Source of the DNA: Actinomyces mediterranea | Lineage (GTDB): Bacteria; Actinomycetota; Actinomycetes; Actinomycetales; Actinomycetaceae | DNA: 64,000 nucleotides | Assembly (NCBI RefSeq): GCF_900155595.1 | Contig: NZ_FTPB01000003.1 | Location: 515,990 to 579,989, forward strand | Reading direction: 5' to 3' | Shown: piece by piece, positions 1 through 7,716 of the stretch | How positions within the stretch are numbered: position 1 is the stretch's first letter | Layout of the letters: each line of letters opens with the position of its first letter | The notes under the pieces: model-generated | What the model was told of the DNA's origin: nothing | What the model saw: the letters and a program-made list of their open reading frames with translations, nothing else | Databases searched by the model: none | Program-made: the position numbers and the translations under genes

Positions 1-1227
1 TGCTCCTTTCGACTCGTCGGCCGCTTCATCGCCGGACGCTGTGGTATGAGGCTCCGACACTGCCCCTGTGCCCGCCGCAGCGGGAGTGGTGCCGCCAATG
101 GCGGCGAATTGTGCGCGCAGGGACTTCCCCGTCGGTTTGGGCAAGTGGAAGAGCCAGCGCACAAGTGCGGGTGCCGCGATGAGCAGGACGATGACGGACT
201 GAAGGATGAGGATCATATCGATCGGCACGCCCTTCGATTGCATGATGTAGCCGCCCGCTTTGAAGGCTCCGAAGAGCAGGCCCGCGAAGAAGGTCCCCAG
301 GGGCTTGTTCCGTCCCAGCAGCGCCACGGTGATGGCGTCGAAGCCGATCGATCCGGCGACGTTGCGCGAGACGTAGCCGATCGTTCCAAGCGCCTCATTG
401 GCGCCCGCCAGGCCCATGAAACCGCCGGAGATGATCATGGTGAGGGCGGTGATCCTCGCGACGGAGATCCCCCCGGTGCGCGCCGCATCCGGGTTGGCGC
501 CCACCGCTCGCACCTCGTATCCGAGAGTCGAGCGGTCGAGAAGCCACCAGTACACAAGGACCGCGAGAACGACCACAAGGATGCCCGCGTGGAGTTTGAA
601 GGGTGCGGGGAGCAGGCGGATCAGTTCCGCCGTGTCTGCGACCTCGGGAGTCTGCGGCTGGTTTGATCCGGGGACCTGCCAGGACTTCTTCGTGAGGATG
701 TATCCCAGTGCGAGGCCTGCGATCGAGTTGAGCATGATCGTGACGATCACTTCATTGGCTCCGGTCTTCGCCTTGAGGACGCCGGCGATTCCCGCGTAGA
801 ACGCCCCGGCGAAGATCGCCGCGCTGATGGCGACGAGGGTGTGGATCACCGGGGGCATTTCGAGGGCGAATCCCACCCAGACGGCGGCGAGTGCGCCGAA
901 GATGACCTGGCCCTGTCCGCCGATGTTGAACAGGCCTGCGCGGAATCCGAAGCCCAGTCCGAGTCCGCCAATGATGAGCGGGATCGCATAGAAGAAGGAG
1001 TCGGTGAGCGGCTTGATCTGGCGCTGGAAAGTCGTCGCCTCCGGATCGAAGATCGCTCCGCGGAACATGGCGTAGTAGGCATCGGTGATAGATGCGCCTG
1101 CCATGACGATGAGGATCGCTCCGAGTGCGAAGGCGATGAGGACTGCGAGGATCGAGACGAACCACGACGAACTCAGAGCCTGGCGAAGGACGATCATCGC
1201 TTTCGAGGGCTGTTTCTCGGTACTCAT
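1..1227 (-). CDS. ABC transporter permease, BmpA-type nucleoside importer (partial)
   Basis: Membrane permease of the nucleoside/simple-sugar ABC family; 409 codons are visible with no stop, so the C-terminus lies just outside the window. Many hydrophobic segments are visible, with a family-like GFRAGLFNIGGQGQ stretch about a quarter of the way in. The visible C-terminal end is Ala/Glu-rich and hydrophilic, so probably only a few residues are missing. The start ATG at 1227 overlaps the ATPase stop as ATGA, implying translational coupling. A second permease is expected beyond the left edge, as is usual for this importer type (inference). Confidence 0.85.
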   Translation of the reverse strand, partial: MSTEKQPSKAMIVLRQALSSSWFVSILAVLIAFALGAILIVMAGASITDAYYAMFRGAIFDPEATTFQRQIKPLTDSFFYAIPLIIGGLGLGFGFRAGLFNIGGQGQVIFGALAAVWVGFALEMPPVIHTLVAISAAIFAGAFYAGIAGVLKAKTGANEVIVTIMLNSIAGLALGYILTKKSWQVPGSNQPQTPEVADTAELIRLLPAPFKLHAGILVVVLAVLVYWWLLDRSTLGYEVRAVGANPDAARTGGISVARITALTMIISGGFMGLAGANEALGTIGYVSRNVAGSIGFDAITVALLGRNKPLGTFFAGLLFGAFKAGGYIMQSKGVPIDMILILQSVIVLLIAAPALVRWLFHLPKPTGKSLRAQFAAIGGTTPAAAGTGAVSEPHTTASGDEAADESKGA

Positions 1228-2786
1228 CGTGTCACCTCCTTGGGTGTATCGGAATCGGGTGCGGTCGATTGCTGGGCCATGGCCTCCTCCATCGGGACGC
1301 CCGCCATCATGAGGCCGAGGACCTCGCGGGAGGTGTCCGCAGGGACGATTCCCATGATGCGTCCCCGGTACATGACGGCGATCCTGTCGGCGAGTGCAAC
1401 CACCTCGTCCAATTCGGAGGAGATGAGCAGTACCGGGGTCCCGTTGTCGCGCACGTCGACGATGCGCTTGTGAATGAATTCAATGGAGCCGACGTCGACG
1501 CCTCGGGTCGGCTGGTTGGCGACGAGGAGGCGGACATCGCGTGAGATCTCGCGGGCGACGACGACCTTTTGCTGGTTACCGCCCGACAGCGTCGAGATCG
1601 GATCGGAGATACGGGTGAGGCGAATGTCGTACTCGTCCCTCTTGTCGTTGGCGTTCTTGTCGATGACTCCGAGGCGGAGCATCGGGCCCGCGGAGAAGGG
1701 GGCCTGGTTGTACTGGTCGAGGATGAGGTTCTCCGCGATGGAGAAGGATGCGATGATGCCGTCGCGCGAGCGGTCCTCGGGGATGAATCCGACTCCCGCG
1801 TCGAGCGACTTGCGCGGATTCGAATGGGTGATGTCGGACCCCTCGAGGGTGATGGTGCCCGAGTCGGGGGTTTTCAGGCCGAGGATCACTTCGGCGAGTT
1901 CGGTCTGGCCATTGCCCTGGACGCCGGCGATGGCGACGACTTCGCCGCGCTCAACCGTCAATGTGATGTGATCGAGGAGGGGGGTGCCCGAGTCGGACAG
2001 CAGTGAGACTGCGTCGAAGGAGAGTCCGCCGCCGCTGGGGTTGGCGGGGCCCTTCTCGACTTTCATCATGACGGGGCGGCCGACCATCTTCGTGGCGAGT
2101 TCGGCCTCGCTGGCCTGCGGAGAGGCGGTGCCGACGACGGCTCCGCGGCGGATGACCGTGATGTCGTCGGCTACGGCGCGGACCTCGCGGAGTTTGTGGG
2201 TGATGAAGACGATGGAGGTCCCGGCGTCTGCGAGCTGGCGCATGATCACCATGAGTTCGTCGGTCTCCTGCGGGGTGAGGACCGCGGTCGGCTCGTCGAG
2301 GATGAGGACCTTCGCGTCTCGAGACAGGGCCTTGACGATTTCGACTCGCTGCTGGGCGCCGACCGGCAGGTCTTCGATCTTCGCATCGGGGTCGAGGTCG
2401 AATCCGAAGCGCGCAGAGACTTCCTTGACGAGCGCTCTGGTTTTGGCGACGTTGATGAGCCCGGCCTTGCCTGTGGGCTCGTAGCCCAGGGCGATGGACT
2501 CGGCGACGGTGAACACGGGGATCAGCATGAAGTGCTGGTGGACCATGCCGATGCCTGCGGCCACCGCGTCGCCGGGGCCCTTGAACGAGACGGGCGCGCC
2601 GTCGATGAGGATCTCGCCCTCATCGGGGTCGTAGAGCCCGTAGATGACGTTCATGAGGGTCGACTTGCCGGCGCCGTTTTCTCCGAGGAGGGCGTGGATG
2701 CGGCCCTCTTCGATCGTCAAATCGATCTTGTTATTCGCGACGAGAGGGCCAAAGCGTTTGGTGATCCCTCTGAGTTCCAATTTCAC
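1224..2786 (-). CDS. ABC transporter ATP-binding protein, two-domain, nucleoside type
   Basis: 520-residue tandem ATPase powering nucleoside/purine import together with BmpA and two permeases. The first nucleotide-binding half has Walker A GENGAGKS at about residues 35-42 and Walker B LILDEPT near 160. The second half carries the degenerate P-loop GVQGNGQTE near 290 and a signature LSGGNQQK near 395. One intact and one degenerate site is typical of the RbsA/YufO/NupO class. It lies between bmpA and the permease, separated from bmpA by about 100 bp containing a strong hairpin. Confidence 0.92.
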   Translation of the reverse strand: MKLELRGITKRFGPLVANNKIDLTIEEGRIHALLGENGAGKSTLMNVIYGLYDPDEGEILIDGAPVSFKGPGDAVAAGIGMVHQHFMLIPVFTVAESIALGYEPTGKAGLINVAKTRALVKEVSARFGFDLDPDAKIEDLPVGAQQRVEIVKALSRDAKVLILDEPTAVLTPQETDELMVIMRQLADAGTSIVFITHKLREVRAVADDITVIRRGAVVGTASPQASEAELATKMVGRPVMMKVEKGPANPSGGGLSFDAVSLLSDSGTPLLDHITLTVERGEVVAIAGVQGNGQTELAEVILGLKTPDSGTITLEGSDITHSNPRKSLDAGVGFIPEDRSRDGIIASFSIAENLILDQYNQAPFSAGPMLRLGVIDKNANDKRDEYDIRLTRISDPISTLSGGNQQKVVVAREISRDVRLLVANQPTRGVDVGSIEFIHKRIVDVRDNGTPVLLISSELDEVVALADRIAVMYRGRIMGIVPADTSREVLGLMMAGVPMEEAMAQQSTAPDSDTPKEVTR

Positions 2787-2840
2787 TGCAAACCGTCCTT
2801 AGGCTCACGTAATTGATGGCGGGCGGGGTATCGGGTGACA

Positions 2841-2878
2841 CTGAGGGCGTGGCGAAGTAGCCTCCACCACGCCCTCAG
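2841..2878 (-). terminator. Intra-operon hairpin between bmpA and its ATPase gene
   Basis: Perfect 12-bp stem (CTGAGGGCGTGG at 2841-2852 pairing with 2867-2878) with a 14-nt loop, placed just after the bmpA stop. No T-run follows. It probably acts as a partial terminator or a 3'-end stabiliser, giving more binding protein than ATPase (inference). Confidence 0.65.
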
Positions 2879-2888
2879 AGCAACTGAA

Positions 2889-3980
2889 TCACGGAGCGTT
2901 CGGGGTTTCGACCTTCAGTTTGCCGGACTTGATCTGTTCGGTGAGCTTGTCGACCTCGCCCTTGAGCTCGTCGGAGACCTTCGAGTCGAAGTCATGGAAT
3001 GGGGCGATGGACACGCCGTCATTCGCCAGGGAGCCGATGTAAGGATCCGAGGAGAACTTGCCTGCAACCGAATCGGAGATGGCCTGCGTAACGGAGTGGC
3101 CGATTTCCTTTTTCACCGAAGTGAGGATGATCGACGCATAGTCGGGGTTGGCCTCGTACCAGTCGGAGTCGACGCCGATGATCAGGGTGTTGCCGTCGGC
3201 GAGGGCGGCTGCGGCGGCTCCAAGGCCGACCGGGCCTGCAACCGGCATGATGATGTCTGCGCCCTGGTCGATGAACTGCTGCGCCTGCTGCTTGCCGAGC
3301 GACTGATCATCGAAGGAATTGGTGAAGGAGCCGTTTTGGGTCTCCTTGTTCCAGCCGAGCAGCTGGACATCGGTGCCCTTCGCCTTGTTGTAGGCGTCGA
3401 CGCCGTCGGCGAAGCCGTCCATGAAGATGGAGACTGAGGGGATCTGCATGCCGCCGAAGGTGGCGACCTTGCCCGTCTGGGTCATGCCCGCGGCGACGTA
3501 GCCGGCGAGGAATGCCGCTTCAGCGGTGTTGAAGAGCAACGGACGACCGTTGGCGACGGTGACGACATTGGAGCTCGAGTCGGAGAAGGACGAGTCGACG
3601 AGGGCGAAGTGAAGATCCGGGTTCTCTTCCGCGGCCGAGTGGATGGCCTTTTCGAGGTTGAAGCCCACGCCGATGGTGAGATTGCAGCCATCGGCGATCA
3701 TGGCTTCGACATTCGGCTTGAAGTCGGCGTCGGAGGAGGACTCCGCGGTGTTGACTTTGACGCCGAGTTCGTTCTTCGCGGCGGTCAGGCCCTCATATGC
3801 GGATTCGTTGAAGGACTTGTCGTCCCAGCCGCCGGCGTCGGAGACGGCGCAGGCCTTGAATGATGCGCTGTCGGTAGCGCCAGCGCCGCCGGATCCCGCA
3901 TTGTCGGTCTTGGCGCCGCAGGCGCCCAGTGCGAGCGCAGCGACACCCGCCACTGCAATGCACTTCGTCAGGGTGTTCAT
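2889..3980 (-). CDS. BMP family substrate-binding lipoprotein (nucleoside importer)
   Basis: 363-residue extracytoplasmic binding protein of the Bmp/Med (PnrA-like) family, which feeds nucleosides to the adjacent ABC transporter. The N-terminus has a short basic stretch, a hydrophobic core and a lipobox ending at Cys21 (LGAC), so it should be lipid-anchored. The mature part begins with an Asn/Ala/Gly-rich linker. The start at 3980 has a strong GGAGG about 7 nt upstream. First gene of the importer operon. The ligand is inferred from family; sugars are possible but less likely. Confidence 0.9.
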   Translation of the reverse strand: MNTLTKCIAVAGVAALALGACGAKTDNAGSGGAGATDSASFKACAVSDAGGWDDKSFNESAYEGLTAAKNELGVKVNTAESSSDADFKPNVEAMIADGCNLTIGVGFNLEKAIHSAAEENPDLHFALVDSSFSDSSSNVVTVANGRPLLFNTAEAAFLAGYVAAGMTQTGKVATFGGMQIPSVSIFMDGFADGVDAYNKAKGTDVQLLGWNKETQNGSFTNSFDDQSLGKQQAQQFIDQGADIIMPVAGPVGLGAAAAALADGNTLIIGVDSDWYEANPDYASIILTSVKKEIGHSVTQAISDSVAGKFSSDPYIGSLANDGVSIAPFHDFDSKVSDELKGEVDKLTEQIKSGKLKVETPNAP

Positions 3981-4039
3981 GGTTTTCCTCCAGATCAGTC
4001 GTTCACCGTTGAACTGCGCATGCGCGCACCCTATGTGTT

Positions 4040-4111
4040 GATGATCGTCATCCGCGGCCGCCCATCACCAGTGATGAACTTTTGTAAAACCGCAAATTGA
4101 CGCTTGATCAA
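4040..4111 (-). promoter_or_regulatory. bmpA promoter with two palindromes
   Basis: On the minus strand a -35 TTGATC (4106-4111) and -10-like TTTACA (4083-4088) are separated by 17 bp. Immediately downstream lie CATCAC-CA-GTGATG (4063-4076) and GATGA-TCG-TCATC (4040-4052), both symmetric. Their position around the expected transcription start suggests a repressor operator, for example for a purine or nucleoside regulator. Promoter and operator are inferred from sequence only. Confidence 0.45.
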
Positions 4112-4136
4112 ATTGTGGTGCGCCGTTCGCAGAATG

Positions 4137-4757
4137 TCAAGCCTCTATTTCGCGCGTATCCCGAACGAGCCTCTCGTTGATGAGCGAGAACCCCTGGCTG
4201 ACGAAATAAGAGGGGTCAGAAGTGGCATCGGCGGCGATGACCAGCCGTTCCACCCCTTCGGTAACGATTGTCGAATCAGCGTAGAGCGTTTTCCCGGGTT
4301 TGAGGTCACGGAAGCGATCTGTTACGAAGTCGAGACGAATCAGCCCCTCTCCCCCGTCAACACTGTAGGCGAAGAGACCGATGATCTCGTCCTCGTGCAG
4401 GGTGACGAAGGCGCGCGACCCCTCCAATTGCCCACTCTCGAAGCCCGGATACGCCTGCGAGATCGACTGCCCGTGACGGGTGACGAAGTCCGCGACGAGC
4501 GCGGACGCAGAGTCGACCGGGGTGACCCGGTAGTGGCGCGAGTCCTCGGTGCGCAGCTTGTACAGCCAGTAGGAGTCGATGACGGTGATGATGGCATTCA
4601 TCGCCGCATACGGCCAGATCCCGAAGACGATGTTGTACACGGTCGCGATCAGGCTCCCTGCGAGGTTCATCCGCCTGAATCTGCGGACCGAGGGGACGAT
4701 GAGTGAGATGACGACGAGGGCGGATCCGATCCACCCGATGATTTCCCACCACGGCAT
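4137..4757 (-). CDS. Membrane protein, YgjV-like N-terminus, unknown function
   Basis: 206 residues. The first about 70 residues carry two or three hydrophobic segments (IIGWIGSALVVISLIV, then a stretch ending in YWLYKLR) resembling the YgjV inner-membrane family. The C-terminal about 130 residues are soluble and end YFVSQGFSLINERLVRD, reminiscent of an acetyltransferase-like fold, but no acetyl-CoA motif is clear. I chose the ATG at 4757 because AGGAGG sits 5 nt upstream; the frame is open to 5024 but that extension looks non-coding. Function is not known. Confidence 0.75.
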   Translation of the reverse strand: MPWWEIIGWIGSALVVISLIVPSVRRFRRMNLAGSLIATVYNIVFGIWPYAAMNAIITVIDSYWLYKLRTEDSRHYRVTPVDSASALVADFVTRHGQSISQAYPGFESGQLEGSRAFVTLHEDEIIGLFAYSVDGGEGLIRLDFVTDRFRDLKPGKTLYADSTIVTEGVERLVIAADATSDPSYFVSQGFSLINERLVRDTREIEA

Positions 4758-5080
4758 GGCGGCCTCCTGACTGTATTCTCGACTCGCGCACCGCCGACGG
4801 GGATCGTCGGCAATGCACCGATGCTCCCCGAATCCTGCGATCCGTGGCGACGATGGCGATGTCTCACCACAGACAACTTCTTGACATTTCGTCAGCTTCG
4901 GGATTTGCAAGTGTAAAGTGTAATGAGAACGGGAGACGAATACCAGAGCCTTTAGCAAATCGTGACCCGACGGTTCCACGGCGCGACGCCCGATCCGCAG
5001 GCAAGTCCGGCATAACGGCGCCACCGTAGGGGGCGCGTTCGTCGCCCCTCGATCTGGTTGTTCATCGCCGGCATCTCCTG
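4758..5080. other. Intergenic region, no gene seen
   Basis: Leader and promoter space for the YgjV-like gene. It holds a tandem 7-mer AGTGTAA (4910-4916 and 4917-4923) in a locally AT-richer patch, possibly an operator. No tRNA, riboswitch core or credible ORF was recognised. Confidence 0.4.
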
Positions 5081-5122
5081 CTCACAGGCGGGGCCGGGTT
5101 TCGACCCGGCCCCGCCTGTGAG
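5081..5122 (-). terminator. Terminator of the 5'-nucleotidase gene
   Basis: Perfect 18-bp GC-rich stem (5081-5098 with 5105-5122) and a 6-nt loop, about 65 bp past the stop of the nucleotidase gene. There is no clear U-run on the minus strand, as is common in high-GC Actinomycetota. Confidence 0.75.
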
Positions 5123-5187
5123 CGGTGTCCTTCACTCAGAGGAGAAGGAACGAGGATGCGCCGACGCTCACGGCGCCACTCCCCTTC

Positions 5188-7560
5188 TCAGGCCCGCTTT
5201 CGGGAAAGCAATCCCGCCCCTGCGAGTGCGAGGAGGATCGCCGCGCCCGCGGCCAGATCGGCAGAGGAGCCGGTCTTGGCGAGTTTCGCCTCCGGGGCAT
5301 TCCCGGGCTGCGCCTGCGGCTGGGGCGCCTCGGGGGCCGGAGCAGCCGCCGGGCAGATCACCGGGACGCTCAGCCCCTGGGTCGCGGTGACGACCTCGGC
5401 GAAGTCCGTGGACACGGAAACGGGGACCTTGACGGTCTCACCTGCGGGGAGTCCCTCGCAGCGCTTCCCGGCCGTGACCGCGACCTCGACGCTCGCCCGT
5501 CCGGCGCCGTCGGTGGTGATGATCGCGGCTTCGTCGGAGGCGTGCTCGTCGACGAGGTCGTTGTTCACCGGCGCGCTCGCCTTCGCTCCGTCGAGGGAGA
5601 GGGTGACGTTCTGCGTGATCGAGGGGCCCTCGGAGAAGGAGAGGCCGCGCAGGGGGATCGTCACGGTCGTGCCGTCGGCGACGGGCTCGGCGGGCAGGCT
5701 CAGGCCGATCGCGGACTTGGCCGCGCGAGGCGCCGCGCCCGAGTGGGCGGCGAGGAACTCGTTGAACTTGTCGCGATCGAGGTTGCCGTTCGTCTTCGCC
5801 GGGCCGCCCGCGGTGAGGGCGTCGAAGGAGTCTCCGCCGTCGAGGAGGAAGGTCACCGAGCCGACGGTGTAGGTCTTCGCCGGATCGAGGGGCTCGTCGT
5901 TGACCATGACGGAGGTGATGCGCTCGCCGTAGGGCTTGGCCGGGTCGTAGGTGTAGCGCACGTTCGAGGAGATCCCGAGCTTGAGCAACGGCCGGGAGTT
6001 CTGGGAGTTGAGGTCGGTCTTCCACTGCTGTTCGAGCGCCCGCTTGAAGTCGGCGCCGGTGATGGACACGTAGCCGAGCTCGTTGGAGAAGGGCATGACT
6101 GAGTAGGACTGGGCGTAGGTGATGCTCCCGTCCTCGTTCGGGATGAGGTCGTCGCGCAGTCCCCCGGCGTTGATGATGCCGATATCGACGGGGGTGTTGC
6201 CCTCAACGAGGATGGTCTCCCTCATGGCGTCGGCGACGAAGTCCCCGAGACTCGATTCAATGCCGCGGTTGGACCCGGGGTCGGTGGCCCCGGAGGGGGT
6301 CGTGAAGACGCCGCGCTTGAAGGACTGCGTGTAGCCGGTTCCGACGACTGCCTTGCCCGCCTCCTGCGAGTCGGCGACCGCCTGGTCGACGACCGCCTGG
6401 GTGGCGGGGTCGGTGCCGCATTGCGCGACCGTGGATGCGGGGATGAGCTGTGTATCGGCGGAGACAACCGTGTTCGTCGCGGTGTCGTAGGAGATGCGGA
6501 TCAGGCCGAGGTTGTCGGTGTAGGAGCCGGAGGCGACGCCCGCGAGGAGCGGGTTCTTCGAGTCGAGCCTCTCGGCGGAGTCAACCTTGTCGAACTCGTA
6601 GGGCACGTGGGTGTCGCCGCCCATGATGCCGTCCACGTGCTCGCTGACCTTCGGATAGTTGTTCTTCACGTCGTCGTCGAGCATTGCGATGACGATCTGG
6701 GCCTCGCCCTTCTCCTTGATGCTCTTGGCGAGGGCGTCGATCTTCGCGAGGGGATCGGTGAAGGTGAGTCCCGAGGTCGTGCCGGGGCTGAGCTTGTAGG
6801 GCACATCCTCGGCGATCGCGCCGATGAAGGCGACCTTCACACCCGCAGGCGACTCCCAGACCTCGTAGTCGCCGAGGTAGGGGGTTTGCACCCCTCCCTT
6901 CGACCAGGAGCCCATGCCCTCGATGTTCGCGCCGAGGTAAGGGAAGCCCACCTGCACGAATTCACCGGGGTTGGATCCGTCGACTCGCTGCTTGAAGACG
7001 GCCTGCCCCATGTCGAGCTCGTGGTTGCCGATGGTCGAGGCGAGCGGGTTGAGTGTGTTGAGCGCCGCGATCGTCGGATTGTCCTTCAGGGAGCCCGAGG
7101 TGTAGGGGGAGGCCCCGATGTTGTCGCCGAGGAGCGTGAAGGAGGAGTTCGGGTTCGCGGCCCTGGCCTGCTTGAGGTAGCAGTTCATCGCAGGCAGGCC
7201 CGCCTCGCGGACGACGCCCTTCTTCACGACTTGTTCAATGTGCCCGTGGACGTCCGTGAGATTGTACAGGTCGAGGGTGACGACCGATGAACGCGTCTGC
7301 CCGGTCGCAGGCGCGAGGGCGGCATCCGCCCCATCAGCGCCGGGGGCCGGCGGTGCCGCTTCCCCGGCCTCGTCGGCGCCGCCCGCGTCAGATGGGGCGG
7401 GCGTTTCATCGACTGCCTCCACTGCGGGTTCCCGCTCTGCACCGCCTCCGCCGTCGCCCGCGGGCTGTGCGAGCGCTGCGCTCGGGGCGGCCATGAGGAT
7501 GCTCGCGGTGGCGATTCCCACCGCTAGTCGGCTCTTTCGCGTGGTCATGTGCTGTGTCAT
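5188..7560 (-). CDS. Cell-wall-anchored 5'-nucleotidase / cyclic-nucleotide phosphodiesterase (UshA family)
   Basis: 790-residue secreted enzyme that should release nucleosides and phosphate from extracellular nucleotides. A signal peptide covers residues 1-31. The N-terminal metallophosphoesterase domain shows DVHGH (D103, H105, H107), a GDN motif near 143 and GNHE near 175; the C-terminal 5'-nucleotidase substrate domain follows, with GDSFDAL near residue 600. The protein ends with sortase motif LAKTG, a hydrophobic segment and RKRA, so it is probably wall-linked. The ATG at 7560 has AGAGGA 6 nt upstream; the frame is open to 7650. A strong terminator follows. Confidence 0.9.
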   Translation of the reverse strand: MTQHMTTRKSRLAVGIATASILMAAPSAALAQPAGDGGGGAEREPAVEAVDETPAPSDAGGADEAGEAAPPAPGADGADAALAPATGQTRSSVVTLDLYNLTDVHGHIEQVVKKGVVREAGLPAMNCYLKQARAANPNSSFTLLGDNIGASPYTSGSLKDNPTIAALNTLNPLASTIGNHELDMGQAVFKQRVDGSNPGEFVQVGFPYLGANIEGMGSWSKGGVQTPYLGDYEVWESPAGVKVAFIGAIAEDVPYKLSPGTTSGLTFTDPLAKIDALAKSIKEKGEAQIVIAMLDDDVKNNYPKVSEHVDGIMGGDTHVPYEFDKVDSAERLDSKNPLLAGVASGSYTDNLGLIRISYDTATNTVVSADTQLIPASTVAQCGTDPATQAVVDQAVADSQEAGKAVVGTGYTQSFKRGVFTTPSGATDPGSNRGIESSLGDFVADAMRETILVEGNTPVDIGIINAGGLRDDLIPNEDGSITYAQSYSVMPFSNELGYVSITGADFKRALEQQWKTDLNSQNSRPLLKLGISSNVRYTYDPAKPYGERITSVMVNDEPLDPAKTYTVGSVTFLLDGGDSFDALTAGGPAKTNGNLDRDKFNEFLAAHSGAAPRAAKSAIGLSLPAEPVADGTTVTIPLRGLSFSEGPSITQNVTLSLDGAKASAPVNNDLVDEHASDEAAIITTDGAGRASVEVAVTAGKRCEGLPAGETVKVPVSVSTDFAEVVTATQGLSVPVICPAAAPAPEAPQPQAQPGNAPEAKLAKTGSSADLAAGAAILLALAGAGLLSRKRA

Positions 7561-7716
7561 GTGTTCCTCTCGAATCACTCGGCCGCATCGTCTCCGACCC
7601 GGCCGACCGTCGGCGCCGCGGATGATCCGATCGGCGCCGACGGCGTTCACCGTGTGCGGGGGCCCGTCGCCCCCACGAGTGTTGATGGGGTGTCTGTTTG
7701 AGTGGGGGTGGTTCGG

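Noticed and set aside
7661-7708. Hairpin CCCCCAC/GTGGGGG after the nuclease gene as terminator
   Set aside because: Only a 7-bp stem with a loop of about 25 nt; too weak to list.
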